A DNA stretch of 64,000 nucleotides. Source: an uncultured Spirochaetaceae bacterium (GTDB lineage: Bacteria; Spirochaetota; Spirochaetia; Sphaerochaetales; Sphaerochaetaceae). Under the pieces are notes generated by a model. It did not search any database, was not told the DNA's origin, and worked only from the letters and a program-made list of their open reading frames with translations. The position numbers were made by a program, and so were the translations under genes. Below, one piece after another: positions 16,023 to 25,656 of the stretch (within the stretch, counting starts at the first letter, position 1; each line of letters starts with the position of its first letter). The stretch is taken from assembly GCA_944389065.1 (NCBI GenBank), contig CALXKZ010000090.1:1-64000 (forward strand). Direction: 5' to 3'.

Positions 16023-17930
16023 TCATCTGAATGGAATGCTTGCCTTGTAATCCAGTAGCTTCTCTGCATTCTTCAGATAGTCGCCTATGACGTAGGCAAT
16101 ATCATTATGCTGAAGTCTTAGCTCTGCATACAGGGCAGGGAAGTCCTCTTTTCTTATAATCGGGTAGAAATCCTTCTGTATGGCTGTTATAAGATGTACG
16201 ATCTGCTCTGTCTCGTTGCTCTGGATGCGCTTGATCCGTACCAGATAATGTATCTGCTCAAGTTCCGCGAACATGTGCCATAATATGATCAGCGCATTCT
16301 CAAGTTCAGCAAATGACTGTTCTGAATGTTTTCTCATATATGTCTCTGCTTCTTCGAAGTACATATGGAAGTCTGTGAGGATATCTGTGGATACAGAAAG
16401 ATCCGTCTCTGATTCAAGCCCGCGTCTGATTATATTCCAGTAGCTGTTGTGCAGCCTGAATAAAGCCTTGATGCTGTAGCGGAACTGTGATGCCTGCCTG
16501 ATAGGAAAGAAGAATCTGTTTACGATGAATACAATTCCGAAAGCGATGACAAGATACAGCAGCCTTAATGTGATTGCTGTTGTTTCTCCCAGTGTCATCA
16601 ATGCGAGGGTGAGTGTATAGCATGTATGGAAAGCAGGGTGATACCATGTTCCTGGGACAGAGCAGTACATCAAGGATATCATGATGAGGGCAAATGCCAT
16701 CTCTCCTCCGATTCCCGGAAGGAATGGATAGATAATATACTCAATAAGGCATCCGATGAATGTCCCTAGCGGGTTTGTCATCATATGATAACTGCTATCC
16801 TCGGAGCTTGGCTGAAGCAGCAGGAATGCATTGAGCGGTATCCAGTATGAATGGGTAGTGGGTAGAAGATAGTTCGCTATGCCGCTTAAAGCCATGACGA
16901 TTGCCAGTCGCATGGCAAATCTCATCTCGAATGATTCATTTGTGAACCGTATCGCGATTTCATGGCCGATATTCCTCCAGTTGATCCGTTTTATCTCCAG
17001 TGATTTATCATCATCAAGAGCATGAAGCATATACTCAACCATATGTAGGATACTGCGTATGAAAATCCTGATGCGGCCTTCCGGAAGCTGCATTGTATCG
17101 AGGATATCGTCAGCTTTTTCAATGCATTCGCCTTGCCACTGCGTCCCGATCGCCTTTGAAGTCTCATCAAGGAATTCTGCCAGACGTTTAAGCTCAGCGG
17201 TATGAACGGCATCAAGATCCTTATGCCATTCATACTCTGAGAGCATGTATGAAAAGCGCTGTAGCAGGGTGGACATCATATTCTCGATCTGGGTATCTGT
17301 TGTGCTCATGGCAGAGAAGCTCTTTCTGCTATCTGATATCCTATGCATCAGCTTCCAGAAATGTATTCTCGGCTTGATGCTGTTGTCTTCGCTTACCATA
17401 AGACGCGTAAGTTCTGAAAGCTCTTTAAGAAGCTCCTGCACAGACACTTTCTCATTGTGGATGTCCTTTGCCTTCCTTCTGATAAAGAAAAGGATAGTTC
17501 CCATATAGGCAGTGAGAAGCCATAGTGATATGAGCATAAGGATGAATTCCTCTGCATCCCTTGCAGGAACGAAGGACATATAGACAAAAAGCAGCATATA
17601 TGTGTAGTAGCCCTTTGGATTGAACTGTGAGCTCTGGGTGAATACAAGCACGAATGGCACAAGGATATTCAGAAGCGTGACAACCCATATATTCAGCGAT
17701 CCCAGTGAGGCAAGGATCAGCAGAAGTGTCTCATGGAAGATAAGGAGAGAGTACTTCGTGGATGGTTTTCTTCTCTCTGCATTGAAGAATGCCGCCATTG
17801 GAGGAACTGCTACCACATAGTGCAATCCGAAAAGAGAATAGAGAAGGAAGAATGAGGATATGAAGAATGCGATTACAGGCAGAGCATTTATGAATGAAGC
17901 CATTACAGTGTCTTTACGTATTCTTCCCAT
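16023..17930 (-). CDS. FUSC family inner-membrane transporter
   Basis: A 635-aa membrane protein with the FUSC/YccS layout: an N-terminal block of helices (residues ~10-150), a long charged cytosolic region (~155-330), a second helix block (~340-480) and a helical C-terminal domain. The stretch THSYWIPLNAFLLLQP around residue 370 is the conserved FUSC signature. Relatives export aromatic carboxylic acids or similar compounds. The ATG has GAGGGG five bases upstream. Downstream lies a broken nuclease gene. Substrate unknown. Confidence 0.85.
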   Translation of the reverse strand: MGRIRKDTVMASFINALPVIAFFISSFFLLYSLFGLHYVVAVPPMAAFFNAERRKPSTKYSLLIFHETLLLILASLGSLNIWVVTLLNILVPFVLVFTQSSQFNPKGYYTYMLLFVYMSFVPARDAEEFILMLISLWLLTAYMGTILFFIRRKAKDIHNEKVSVQELLKELSELTRLMVSEDNSIKPRIHFWKLMHRISDSRKSFSAMSTTDTQIENMMSTLLQRFSYMLSEYEWHKDLDAVHTAELKRLAEFLDETSKAIGTQWQGECIEKADDILDTMQLPEGRIRIFIRSILHMVEYMLHALDDDKSLEIKRINWRNIGHEIAIRFTNESFEMRFAMRLAIVMALSGIANYLLPTTHSYWIPLNAFLLLQPSSEDSSYHMMTNPLGTFIGCLIEYIIYPFLPGIGGEMAFALIMISLMYCSVPGTWYHPAFHTCYTLTLALMTLGETTAITLRLLYLVIAFGIVFIVNRFFFPIRQASQFRYSIKALFRLHNSYWNIIRRGLESETDLSVSTDILTDFHMYFEEAETYMRKHSEQSFAELENALIILWHMFAELEQIHYLVRIKRIQSNETEQIVHLITAIQKDFYPIIRKEDFPALYAELRLQHNDIAYVIGDYLKNAEKLLDYKASIPFR

Positions 17931-17946
17931 TTATCCCCTCTATGGA

Positions 17947-17955
17947 ATTCTAGCA
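17947..17955 (-). promoter_or_regulatory. Extended -10 for the FUSC gene
   Basis: Minus-strand TGC-TAGAAT, with TTGCCT 19 bases upstream as a weak -35. Transcription would start ~10-12 bases before the ATG, just ahead of its GAGGGG site. Confidence 0.45.
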
Positions 17956-18116
17956 TGGAGATGATAGGCATAGGCAAGTCCAGTAGCAGGCATTATTTTT
18001 ATTAAACAAATAAATTGATGGTTTTTCCGTAATAAAAGTGTCTGGAGGATGTGATGAATGCAGATTCTGCTGGATCAAAAAGAATGGAAGGGCTCTCTGA
18101 ATTGGCTGGACAAGCA

Positions 18117-18150
18117 AATAAAATAAAGAAGACCGCCCCGAAGAGCGGCC
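18117..18150 (-). terminator. Intrinsic terminator after oadB
   Basis: On the minus strand an 8-bp stem (18150-18143 with 18138-18131) closes on a UUCG tetraloop and is followed by TTCTTTATTTTATT. It ends the oadGAB transcript. Confidence 0.9.
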
Positions 18151-18176
18151 TTCATGATACCCTGCTGTATCTTCTA

Positions 18177-19418
18177 TCAGATAGCTGCCATCATTGTAGG
18201 TACTACAGAGATAAGCACACCTGCAGCAACTGCTGATCCGATAACACCTGATACGTTCGGTCCCATAGCATGCATGAGAAGGAAGTTCTGGGTATCTGCT
18301 TCCTGGCCGACCTTGCTGGAAACACGTGCTGCCATAGGTACGGCAGAAACACCTGCAGATCCGATGAGAGGATTTACTGGGTGCTTCGGATCAAGCTTGT
18401 TCATGAGCTTTCCAAGAAGAACACCGCCAGCTGTTCCAACACCGAATGCAACCATTCCAAGAACAAGGATTCCGAGTGTCTCAAGGTTGAGGAACTTGTC
18501 TGCAGCCATCTTCGATCCGACAGAGAGTCCGAGGAAGATCGTTACAGTGTTCATCAGAGCATTCTGCATTGTATCGGAAAGTCTCTTGATGACTCCGCAT
18601 TCAGTTGCGAGGTTGCCGAACATGAGAGCTCCGATGAGAGGGCAGGCTGATGGAAGGAGAATAGCACAGACTGTGATGACCATGATCGGGAAGATGATCT
18701 TCTCGAGCTTGGATACCGGTCTGAGCTGCTGCATCCTGATCTTCCTTTCCTTCTCTGTGGTGAGAGCCTTCATGATAGGTGGCTGGATGATAGGAACAAG
18801 TGCCATGTATGAGTATGCGGCTACTGCGATTGAGCCAAGATACTCAGGGGCAAGACGGCTTGTTACGTAGATGGCTGTAGGACCATCTGCGCCTCCGATG
18901 ATTCCGATGGAAGAAGCAACATTGAGGTTGAAGTTGATTCCAGGAATGAATGAGAGGAGCAGTGCACCGATGAGGGCTGTGAAGATTCCGAGCTGAGCTG
19001 CCGCACCGAGAAGAAGTGTCTTCGGGTTAGCGATGAGCGGTCCGAAATCTGTCATTGCACCTACACCCATGAAGATAAGCACAGGGAAGAGACCTGATTC
19101 GATGCCAGCATCATAGAGAATCTTTATGAAGCCTGCATCTCCAGATGTCGGGTCTACCGATGCTATGAATGCAGAAGGGATATTGGAAAGTATGCATCCC
19201 ATTGCGATAGGAATGAGAAGCAGGGGCTCGAATCCCTTCTTGATTGCAAGATAGAGGAGAAGGAATCCGACAAGGATCATGATGGCACACCCTGGTCCTA
19301 CTGCACCGGCTGCCGCTGCTCCCTCTCCCCACATTTCTATGACAGCATCTGGGAACAGGAACCCGAAGATTCCTGTTGATGTCCAGAGCTGCATAAGTCC
19401 ATTTACTATTGCGTCCAT
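18177..19418 (-). CDS. oadB: Oxaloacetate decarboxylase sodium pump, beta subunit
   Basis: The 413-aa integral membrane subunit takes carboxybiotin from the alpha subunit, decarboxylates it and exports sodium ions. It has about nine to eleven helices and the diagnostic [17 protein letters not shown] segment near residue 75, [17 protein letters not shown] near 120, and [11 protein letters not shown] near 175, where the conserved Asp binds sodium. AAGGAGAG precedes the ATG. It lies 16 bases after oadA, giving the order oadG-oadA-oadB. The same subunit serves other biotin-dependent decarboxylases, so the alpha subunit sets the substrate. Confidence 0.96.
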   Translation of the reverse strand: MDAIVNGLMQLWTSTGIFGFLFPDAVIEMWGEGAAAAGAVGPGCAIMILVGFLLLYLAIKKGFEPLLLIPIAMGCILSNIPSAFIASVDPTSGDAGFIKILYDAGIESGLFPVLIFMGVGAMTDFGPLIANPKTLLLGAAAQLGIFTALIGALLLSFIPGINFNLNVASSIGIIGGADGPTAIYVTSRLAPEYLGSIAVAAYSYMALVPIIQPPIMKALTTEKERKIRMQQLRPVSKLEKIIFPIMVITVCAILLPSACPLIGALMFGNLATECGVIKRLSDTMQNALMNTVTIFLGLSVGSKMAADKFLNLETLGILVLGMVAFGVGTAGGVLLGKLMNKLDPKHPVNPLIGSAGVSAVPMAARVSSKVGQEADTQNFLLMHAMGPNVSGVIGSAVAAGVLISVVPTMMAAI

Positions 19419-19434
19419 ACTGGTTAGCTCTCCT

Positions 19435-21891
19435 TTAGATGATCATCAGCACTGTATCTGCAGCAATCTGATCACCCTGGTTCACGAGAATCTGCTTTAC
19501 CACACCATCGCATGGAGCATAGATCTCATTCTCCATCTTCATAGCCTCCATGACCATGAGGACCTGATCTTTCTTGACTGCATCGCCGACTTTTACATTG
19601 AAGCGGAGTGCGAGACCCGGCATCGGAGCCTTGATCTCAGTGCCTGCGCCTGCGGCCTGTACTGGAGCTGACTGTGGTGCTGCTGGAGCTGCCTGGACAG
19701 GAGCTGCCTCTACAGGAGCAGGCTGAGCAGCTGGAGCTGCCACTGCAACGCCGCCGATTGTCATGAGAACCTCTCCTGACTGGAGCTGCTGACCCTGTGA
19801 GACAGGAATGGAGGATACAACGCCATCGCATGGAGCATAGATCTCATTCTCCATCTTCATGGCTTCCATGACCATCACGACCTGATCCTTCTTCACAGTG
19901 TCGCCGACCTTTGCGTTGATGCGGAGCACGAGGCCCGGCATCGGAGCTTTGATCTCCTCAGAGCCCGTTACTGTGACCTGAGGCTGAGCTACAGGAGCTG
20001 CCTGGACAGGTGCGGCCTGTACTGGAGCTGGCTGAGCTACAGGGGCAGCTACTGCAACGCCGCCGATTGTCATGAGAACCTCTCCTGACTGGAGCTGCTG
20101 GCCCTGTGAGACAGGAATGGAGGATACAACGCCATCGCATGGAGCATAGATCTCATTCTCCATCTTCATGGCTTCCATGACCATAACTACCTGGTCCTTC
20201 TTCACACTGTCGCCGACCTTGACGTTTACACGGAGTACAAGGCCCGGCATTGGAGCCTTGATCTCCTCAGAGCCTGTTACGACAACCTGCTGAGGAGCTG
20301 CCTGCTGTGCAGGAGCTGCTGGTGCTGCGATTCCATCAGCAATTGAGAGCGGATAGGAAACTCCATTGACAACAGCCGAATTAGCATCGAGCTTGACGCC
20401 ATATGCCTTTCCATTGACCGTGACTGTGTATTCGCCATTGGAAGCCTTCTTAGCTGCAGCTGGAGCCTCTGCCTTCTTCTCCTGGCTCTTGAGTCTGACA
20501 CCATTGACCTTTGCCTTGCCTGTGAGATAGAGGATTCCCTTTTCCTTACAGGTTGATGCGATAAAGATATTCTCGTCGTTGATCGGGAGGTTAGCTTCCT
20601 CAAGCATCTTCTTTGAAGCTTCGATGCCCTTGTTCGGGTTCTTATCGTTGATATCAACGACCTTCTCTGTAGTAGGCTCAAGCTTGAGCTGTGCAGCAGC
20701 TGCCTTCACAACTTCCGGATCCGGAGCGACAGGTGTCTTTCCGAAGTAGCCGAGAACCATCTTTCCATAGCCCTCTGCGATCTTCTTCCAAGGTCCGAAC
20801 ATAACATTGTTGAAAGCCTGCTGGAAGTAGAACTGTGAAACAGGTGTTACAGATGTTCCGAAACCGCCCTTTGCAACTGTATCGCCCATGGCCTCAACAA
20901 TCTGAGGATACTTATCCATAAGACCATTGTCCCTGAGCATCTGTGTGTTTGCCGTGAGGGCTCCACCTGGAAGCGGGAAGAATGGGATCTCAGGATTGAC
21001 TGACTTTGCCTCTGGTGGGAGGAAGTAGTCTGCCATGCACTCCTCGAATACCTTCTCTGCATCTCTTACCTTGTTGATATCAACATCGAGAGTGTAGTCA
21101 GTGCCTCTGAATGCATGCCACATTGTAAGTACATCTGGCTGGCATGTGCCGCCTGATACAGGTGACATCGAAAGGTCGATCGAATTAGCACCAGCGTCGA
21201 GTGCTGCCATGTACTGTGCAACAGATACACCAGCTGTTTCGTGTGAATGGAATACGATCTTCACATTCGGTCCGAGGAGCTTCCTTGCTCTCTTCACTGT
21301 CTCGAATACATTGTGAGGTGTTGATGTTCCTGATGCATCCTTGAAACATACAGAATCATAAGGAATACCTGCATCAAGGATCTGGCGGAGGATGCGCTCG
21401 TAGAAGTCAGGTGTATGAGCACCAGTGACACCCTCTGGGAGGCTCATCATTGTAACTGTGACTTCGTGCTTGAGGCCTGCATCATGGATGGCCTTTCCAC
21501 TATCGATGAGGTTGTTGACATCGTTGAGTGCATCGAAGTTTCTGATTGTCGTCATTCCATGCTTCTTGAAAAGCTGTGCATGGAGCTTGATGATATCCCT
21601 TGGCTGGGAATCAAGACCTACGACATTGACACCTCTTGCAAGTGTCTGGAGGTTCGCATCCGGTCCAGCGACCTGGCGGAACTCATCCATCATTGCGAAA
21701 GCATCTTCGTTTGTATAGAAATAAAGCGACTGGAATCTGGCACCGCCACCTGCTTCGAAGTGGGTGATGCCTGCTTCCCTTGCAGCTGCGACAGCTGGCA
21801 TGAAATCCTTAGTGAAAACACGGGCACCGTAAACGGACTGGAATCCATCGCGGAATGCCGTAAGCATGAAATCTACTTTCTTCTTGCTCAT
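19435..21891 (-). CDS. oadA: Oxaloacetate decarboxylase alpha subunit with three biotinyl domains
   Basis: The 818-aa cytoplasmic subunit moves the carboxyl group of oxaloacetate to biotin. The carboxyltransferase domain (residues ~1-460) has FRDGFQS (7-11 region), KDASGTS (~184) with the catalytic Lys, and the metal-binding HSHETAG (~215). A conserved PYC/OADA region follows, and then three biotinyl domains, each with EAMKMEN: biotin lysines at 576, 679 and 785. They are joined by Ala/Pro/Gln linkers. Usual OadA is ~590-610 aa with one such domain. The first two domains are nearly identical at DNA level. The upstream AAGGGG supports the start. Pyruvate carboxylase subunit B is an alternative only in the absence of the adjacent oadB and oadG. 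Confidence 0.95.
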   Translation of the reverse strand: MSKKKVDFMLTAFRDGFQSVYGARVFTKDFMPAVAAAREAGITHFEAGGGARFQSLYFYTNEDAFAMMDEFRQVAGPDANLQTLARGVNVVGLDSQPRDIIKLHAQLFKKHGMTTIRNFDALNDVNNLIDSGKAIHDAGLKHEVTVTMMSLPEGVTGAHTPDFYERILRQILDAGIPYDSVCFKDASGTSTPHNVFETVKRARKLLGPNVKIVFHSHETAGVSVAQYMAALDAGANSIDLSMSPVSGGTCQPDVLTMWHAFRGTDYTLDVDINKVRDAEKVFEECMADYFLPPEAKSVNPEIPFFPLPGGALTANTQMLRDNGLMDKYPQIVEAMGDTVAKGGFGTSVTPVSQFYFQQAFNNVMFGPWKKIAEGYGKMVLGYFGKTPVAPDPEVVKAAAAQLKLEPTTEKVVDINDKNPNKGIEASKKMLEEANLPINDENIFIASTCKEKGILYLTGKAKVNGVRLKSQEKKAEAPAAAKKASNGEYTVTVNGKAYGVKLDANSAVVNGVSYPLSIADGIAAPAAPAQQAAPQQVVVTGSEEIKAPMPGLVLRVNVKVGDSVKKDQVVMVMEAMKMENEIYAPCDGVVSSIPVSQGQQLQSGEVLMTIGGVAVAAPVAQPAPVQAAPVQAAPVAQPQVTVTGSEEIKAPMPGLVLRINAKVGDTVKKDQVVMVMEAMKMENEIYAPCDGVVSSIPVSQGQQLQSGEVLMTIGGVAVAAPAAQPAPVEAAPVQAAPAAPQSAPVQAAGAGTEIKAPMPGLALRFNVKVGDAVKKDQVLMVMEAMKMENEIYAPCDGVVKQILVNQGDQIAADTVLMII
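19744..19968 (-). repeat. Second copy of the OadA biotinyl repeat
   Basis: Encodes residues 642-716 of OadA. It is nearly identical in DNA and protein to 20053-20277, implying recent duplication or gene conversion; a third, more diverged copy lies at 19438-19644. Confidence 0.85.
20053..20277 (-). repeat. First copy of the OadA biotinyl repeat
   Basis: Encodes residues 539-613 of OadA. Only a handful of codons differ from the copy at 19744-19968, 309 bases away (103 codons). Confidence 0.85.
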
Positions 21892-21911
21892 TTTCTGCTA
21901 ACCCCTTTTCC

Positions 21912-22211
21912 TTAGTTCCTTGATTTGTCGTAAGCAGCTGCAATTGCTGCTGCAACTGCCGCATCATCATTTGCTGGTGCGGCTGCCATAGTCCTGGCGG
22001 CTGGAGCTGGTGCAGCAGCCTCTGCCTTGGCTTTGGAATTTGCTGGATGGCTTGGATCCCTCATGCAGAGCTTACTCATGATCTTAGTGATGTAGATAAG
22101 CAGTACAAGGAATACAAAGACCGTGCCCATTCCAAGGACAAGGAGCACAAGACCATCATAAAGCTGAGCTATAAGCTCTTCTCTCGGCATGTTATATAAC
22201 AATCCCAACAT
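21912..22211 (-). CDS. oadG: Oxaloacetate decarboxylase gamma subunit
   Basis: A 99-aa protein with one membrane helix (residues ~18-42) and a cytosolic tail rich in Ala, Pro and Lys, the layout of OadG, which assembles the alpha and beta subunits. AGGAG lies seven bases before the ATG at 22211. It is first in oadGAB, ending 20 bases before oadA. The call depends strongly on context because the family is short and variable. Confidence 0.88.
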   Translation of the reverse strand: MLGLLYNMPREELIAQLYDGLVLLVLGMGTVFVFLVLLIYITKIMSKLCMRDPSHPANSKAKAEAAAPAPAARTMAAAPANDDAAVAAAIAAAYDKSRN

Positions 22212-22252
22212 GTTTGACTCCTGTACCGAAAAGCATCGGTATTCAAATTCAG

Positions 22253-22282
22253 AATATATCAGAGATTGGGAAGTAGGTGCAA
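22253..22282 (-). promoter_or_regulatory. Promoter of oadGAB
   Basis: Minus-strand TTGCAC (22282-22277), 18-bp spacer, TGA-TATATT (22258-22253). A small hairpin (ACCGA/TCGGT) lies in the ~35-base leader before oadG. Confidence 0.6.
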
Positions 22283-22395
22283 TATGCCGAAGATGGGTAA
22301 AATGAGCTGTGATGAAGCATGTAGCGGAGAATTAATGCACTCTTATCATTTAGTTGAGAAAATATGCAGAATAATGTTCCATCTGGAATATATAT

Positions 22396-22419
22396 CTGCA
22401 GGAGATCGCACTCCTGCAG
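22396..22419 (-). terminator. Hairpin after the SIMPL gene
   Basis: A perfect 9-bp inverted repeat (CTGCAGGAG 22396-22404, CTCCTGCAG 22411-22419) just past the stop of the minus-strand gene. The tail is AT-rich rather than a pure T-run. Confidence 0.5.
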
Positions 22420-22436
22420 AGAAAAATCATGAGTCA

Positions 22437-23120
22437 TCAGATCAGATTGTATGTGATGGATACTTCAGCTCTTGCTGTGACATCGCCTGCTCTGTAAGTC
22501 ACTGAATTGCCTGCTGCGCTGTAGTCCATGGCCGCAGCTTCGAGCCTGAACATAGGAGCAGGGGATGAAGATGAATCAGAGATGCGCTCAATGCTTCCAA
22601 TCTCTGCTCCTGCCGCTTCCGCATAGGTCTCCGCTTTGTCTCTTGCGTCCCTGACAGCTCCGATCCGGGCTGCTTTCAGGGCTTGTGCCATCTTTGTCGA
22701 GGAAAGCGTTATTGATGACAGCGTTATTCCATCAAGTTCAGACAATCTGCCATAGATCGGTCCGATGCTTTCCATATCTTTTATTGTTATATCAAGAGAC
22801 TGGGATGCTGCCTGTCCTGTGTGGACCCTCTTCCCGTCCTCATAGATATATTCAGGAGATACCCCGATATATGATGTGGTTATATCCTCTTCAGCAAGGC
22901 CGTATTCCGATTCAAGGATCTGTATTGCTTCATTGATCATGGCCGCAGTCCTGTCCATGGCTTCTTTTGTGGTCTGCTCTGTGAATGAAGCTGTAAGTGA
23001 AAATGAAGCTGTATCAGGAACTGCAGATACTTCTGCGCTTCCTGAAACCGTTATCGTGCCTGCTGCAAAGCAGGATAGCGATGCCAATAGCAATGCAGTT
23101 ATCAATATTATCTTCTTCAT
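22437..23120 (-). CDS. SIMPL domain (DUF541) periplasmic protein
   Basis: A 227-aa exported protein of the SIMPL/DUF541 family (related to E. coli YggE). A signal peptide covers residues ~1-19, and the mature start GTITVSGSAEVSAVPDTASF is typical. The pattern of two beta-alpha units ends in RAEVSITYNL. Family members are linked to oxidative stress or to outer-membrane pore-like assemblies, but the function is unsettled. The start is fixed by the signal peptide and a consensus TATAAT exactly six bases before the ATG; there is no RBS. Confidence 0.88.
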   Translation of the reverse strand: MKKIILITALLLASLSCFAAGTITVSGSAEVSAVPDTASFSLTASFTEQTTKEAMDRTAAMINEAIQILESEYGLAEEDITTSYIGVSPEYIYEDGKRVHTGQAASQSLDITIKDMESIGPIYGRLSELDGITLSSITLSSTKMAQALKAARIGAVRDARDKAETYAEAAGAEIGSIERISDSSSSPAPMFRLEAAAMDYSAAGNSVTYRAGDVTARAEVSITYNLI

Positions 23121-23126
23121 GACCTG

Positions 23127-23132
23127 ATTATA
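23127..23132 (-). promoter_or_regulatory. -10 hexamer of a leaderless promoter (SIMPL gene)
   Basis: Consensus TATAAT on the minus strand ends six bases before the ATG at 23120. Confidence 0.6.
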
Positions 23133-23213
23133 CCTTGGAATCCATGTTCATTCATGAAGAAGAGAAGAAGATAATATGTTCTCTCTTTGCTTCACTTGTT
23201 CCCATTACAGTGC

Positions 23214-23219
23214 TATCTT
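23214..23219 (+). promoter_or_regulatory. -10 hexamer of a leaderless promoter (Mrp gene)
   Basis: TGC-TATCTT ends six bases before the ATG at 23226; TTCACT lies 17 bases upstream as a -35. This supports 23226 over the in-frame start at 23187. Confidence 0.6.
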
Positions 23220-23225
23220 ACAGCT

Positions 23226-24146
23226 ATGGCTGAAAATCAGATGGATGAATATGAGGCTCAGGATAAGCGTATCCGTGAGCGCATGGATAAGATCGGACGT
23301 AAGATCATGATTATGTCCGGCAAGGGCGGTGTCGGTAAAACAACTGTTACAGTCAATCTTGCCAATGCCCTTGTTGATATGGGATGCCGTGTCGGTGTGC
23401 TTGATACAGATCTCCACGGCCCGAATGTTGCTGTGATGTTCGGTTGCAAGGATGCAGAGCTTTTGTCAGAGGATGGACATACATTCGTTCCTGTAACGCC
23501 AAGACCAGGACTAAAGGTGATGTCGCTTGCTTTTGCCCTCGAGGATCCCGATGCTCCTGTCATCTGGCGCGGCTCTCTCAAGAACAGCGCTATCAGGCAG
23601 TTTCTTTCCGATGTGGAGTGGGGAGAGCTGGACTACCTTCTGATCGACACTCCTCCAGGAACCGGTGATGAGCAGCTTACAGTCTGCCAGTCCATCCCGG
23701 AGCTTACGGGTTCGATTATCGTAACAACTCCGCAGGAGGTCGCAGTCCTTGATGCACGCCGTTCAGTGAATTTCTCAAGAAAGCTAGGGGTTGCTATCAT
23801 CGGTGTCATTGAGAATATGTCGGGACTTATCTGCCCGCATTGCAAGGAGGAGATCCCTATATTCGGCAAGGGCGGCGGAAAGAAGATGTGCCAGGAGATG
23901 CATGTTCCTTTCCTTGGAGCAATCCCTATGGAGATAGGGCTTCCTGAAGCTGAGGATGAAGGCAAGGAGTGGGTCGCAGAGACAGGTCATCCGTCTGCTG
24001 AGGCTCTGAAAGCGATTGCCAATGAAATCAATAATGGCACAGCATGCTCTACTTCCCGTGATACATCGTTCTTGGGAACGCCTTCATGCAAGCCATCGGC
24101 CTGTGCTTCATGCACATCGAACTGTCCCTCAAGGAAGAAGCAATGA
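23226..24146 (+). CDS. Mrp/NBP35-family iron-sulfur cluster carrier ATPase
   Basis: A 306-aa P-loop ATPase of the Mrp/Nbp35 group, which carries iron-sulfur clusters to apoproteins. The deviant Walker A is MSGKGGVGKTT (residues ~30-40), the DTPPGTGDE motif is near 140, and the cluster-binding CPHC pair is at ~206. The C-terminus adds a cysteine-rich tail with five Cys in about 25 residues (CKPSACASCTSNC), which resembles extra metal ligands. No RBS; the -10 suggests a leaderless start. The Nudix gene overlaps by 4 bases. Confidence 0.92.
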   Translation: MAENQMDEYEAQDKRIRERMDKIGRKIMIMSGKGGVGKTTVTVNLANALVDMGCRVGVLDTDLHGPNVAVMFGCKDAELLSEDGHTFVPVTPRPGLKVMSLAFALEDPDAPVIWRGSLKNSAIRQFLSDVEWGELDYLLIDTPPGTGDEQLTVCQSIPELTGSIIVTTPQEVAVLDARRSVNFSRKLGVAIIGVIENMSGLICPHCKEEIPIFGKGGGKKMCQEMHVPFLGAIPMEIGLPEAEDEGKEWVAETGHPSAEALKAIANEINNGTACSTSRDTSFLGTPSCKPSACASCTSNCPSRKKQ

Positions 24147-24721
24147 GAGATCTAGAGTGGAAAACATATAGTGAGAAGAAGGTGTTCTCGACACCTATAT
24201 TCGACATCTCTGAGATGGAGAGGACTTCGCATGATGGGAGACACGGGAAATTCGTCCGCATGGATAGTCCTGACTGGGTCGTCGCGATTCCATGGTTTCT
24301 GAGGGAAGATGGAGTTCCATGCTTCGTAATGGAGGAGCAGTGGAGGCATGGACCTGGACGCATTACCAGGGAATTTCCTGCAGGACTTGTTGAGAAAGGC
24401 GAGAGCGGAGAGGAGGCTGCAAAGCGCGAATTGATGGAGGAGACAGGCCTGACAGGACGCTTCACGCTCCTTGGCGCAGTCTGTCCGAACCCCGCATTCA
24501 TGAACAATGTCCAGTCTTTCTTCCTTGTTGAGGATATAAGGAAGGAGGGCGGCCAGAGCCTTGATCCGAATGAGGAGATAGATATCGTTGAAGTACCGGT
24601 TGAGGATGCTATCCGCGATATGGGAAAGGGGATCTATGACAATGGCATAATGATGGGAGCTATTGGCTTTTTTCTCCGCTATGCAGAGAAGCATCCTCAG
24701 TTGAGGACGCTTACCGTATAG
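24143..24721 (+). CDS. Nudix hydrolase, ADP-ribose pyrophosphatase-like
   Basis: A 192-aa Nudix hydrolase. The full Nudix box GX5EX7REUXEEXGU is present as GLVEKGESGEEAAKRELMEE-TGL near residues 92-114, and the preceding REFPAG is typical of ADP-sugar pyrophosphatases. The start at 24143 overlaps the Mrp stop (ATGA), with AAGGAAG upstream; the frame is open to 24086 but that part lies inside the Mrp gene. The 3' end overlaps the convergent gpsA by 25 bases. Exact substrate not determined. Confidence 0.9.
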   Translation: MRDLEWKTYSEKKVFSTPIFDISEMERTSHDGRHGKFVRMDSPDWVVAIPWFLREDGVPCFVMEEQWRHGPGRITREFPAGLVEKGESGEEAAKRELMEETGLTGRFTLLGAVCPNPAFMNNVQSFFLVEDIRKEGGQSLDPNEEIDIVEVPVEDAIRDMGKGIYDNGIMMGAIGFFLRYAEKHPQLRTLTV

Positions 24722-25656
24722 TCGTTGAGGCTGTCATTCTCATAGAGCAGCCTATAGAGCGCCTGAACGAGGGGGAAGTCGCCTGAGACGTTCTTCTCCC
24801 TTGTTATCTCTCCCATGAGCTTGATAGTCCTCAGTCCTTCTACGACTGTTGATGATTTGGAATCCGGATCGAATCCGAATCCTTTGCCGATAAGCATTCC
24901 AAGCGTTCTGTTCCTTGAAAGATCGTTGAGAGCTGTCAGCCCGAGGTCTCCTATGCCACAGTAGCGGAAGATCGTATCGGATTCGCATCCGAATATCCTT
25001 AGAAAGCCTCTCATTTCATTTACGGCTTTCGTGTAAACAAGAAAGTCTACATTAGGACTGTTGAACTTTCCGGAGACAAGGCCTATCGCAATTGCATACA
25101 TATTCTTGAGGATACTCATAAGCTCAACAGCCCTGACATCACTTGAATAGTCCAGAGAGAACTGGGTGTCAGTAAGGACTTCCTTCTTGAAGTAGTCATA
25201 GTCGGAACGCTGTCCGCCGAAAGTGAAGGATGTAGGGAATCCATTGATGGTCTCTATGGCAAATGATGGGCCTTTCATGCTTGCAGTCCGGCTGAATGGG
25301 ATATTTTCCGTGATGAAAGCTCCGTCGTCGCTCATTCCCTTTGCAAGATTGACGATCAGAGGCTCCTTGTCGGTATTCTTTCTTATCTCTTCGGAAAATG
25401 AGACAATTGCCTTGGATGGTATCACAAGCATTATCACATCGGCTTCACGGAATACGGAAAATGATGATGTCGCGGTCAGATATCTTGATAGAAAACGCGT
25501 AGGGAAGTACTTCTTGTTCTGATGATACTCGTTGATATCCTTCTCGACATCTTTTTCAATGGTATGGAGAGTGACTCTGTTCTTTGAGTTCCATGAAAGC
25601 CTCTCTGCAACAGCTGTTCCGAATGTTCCTGCACCTGCAATAACTATGTTGTTCAA
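24697..25656 (-). CDS. gpsA: Glycerol-3-phosphate dehydrogenase [NAD(P)+]
   Basis: A 319-aa enzyme reducing dihydroxyacetone phosphate to sn-glycerol-3-phosphate for phospholipid synthesis. The Rossmann motif GAGTFGTAVA is at residues 6-15; MKGPSFA (~128), the catalytic Lys region ILKNMYAIAIG (~178), and GIGDLGLT (~237) with the substrate-binding RNRTLG follow. Its ATG overlaps the stop of the GH36 gene by 4 bases, so the two are cotranscribed. Confidence 0.93.
   Translation of the reverse strand: MNNIVIAGAGTFGTAVAERLSWNSKNRVTLHTIEKDVEKDINEYHQNKKYFPTRFLSRYLTATSSFSVFREADVIMLVIPSKAIVSFSEEIRKNTDKEPLIVNLAKGMSDDGAFITENIPFSRTASMKGPSFAIETINGFPTSFTFGGQRSDYDYFKKEVLTDTQFSLDYSSDVRAVELMSILKNMYAIAIGLVSGKFNSPNVDFLVYTKAVNEMRGFLRIFGCESDTIFRYCGIGDLGLTALNDLSRNRTLGMLIGKGFGFDPDSKSSTVVEGLRTIKLMGEITREKNVSGDFPLVQALYRLLYENDSLNDYTVSVLN

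Noticed and set aside
18051..18236. 61-codon ORF with GGAGG before its ATG
   Set aside because: It runs through the oadB terminator and into oadB antisense; the composition is not protein-like and the SD-like match is likely chance.
19438..20277. CRISPR or tandem DNA repeat array
   Set aside because: The repeats are coding, 225-bp biotinyl domains in frame with oadA, not short repeats with unique spacers.
20277..20681. Ser/Arg/Gln-rich minus-strand frames inside oadA
   Set aside because: They are out-of-frame shadows of the Ala/Pro linker and biotinyl repeats.
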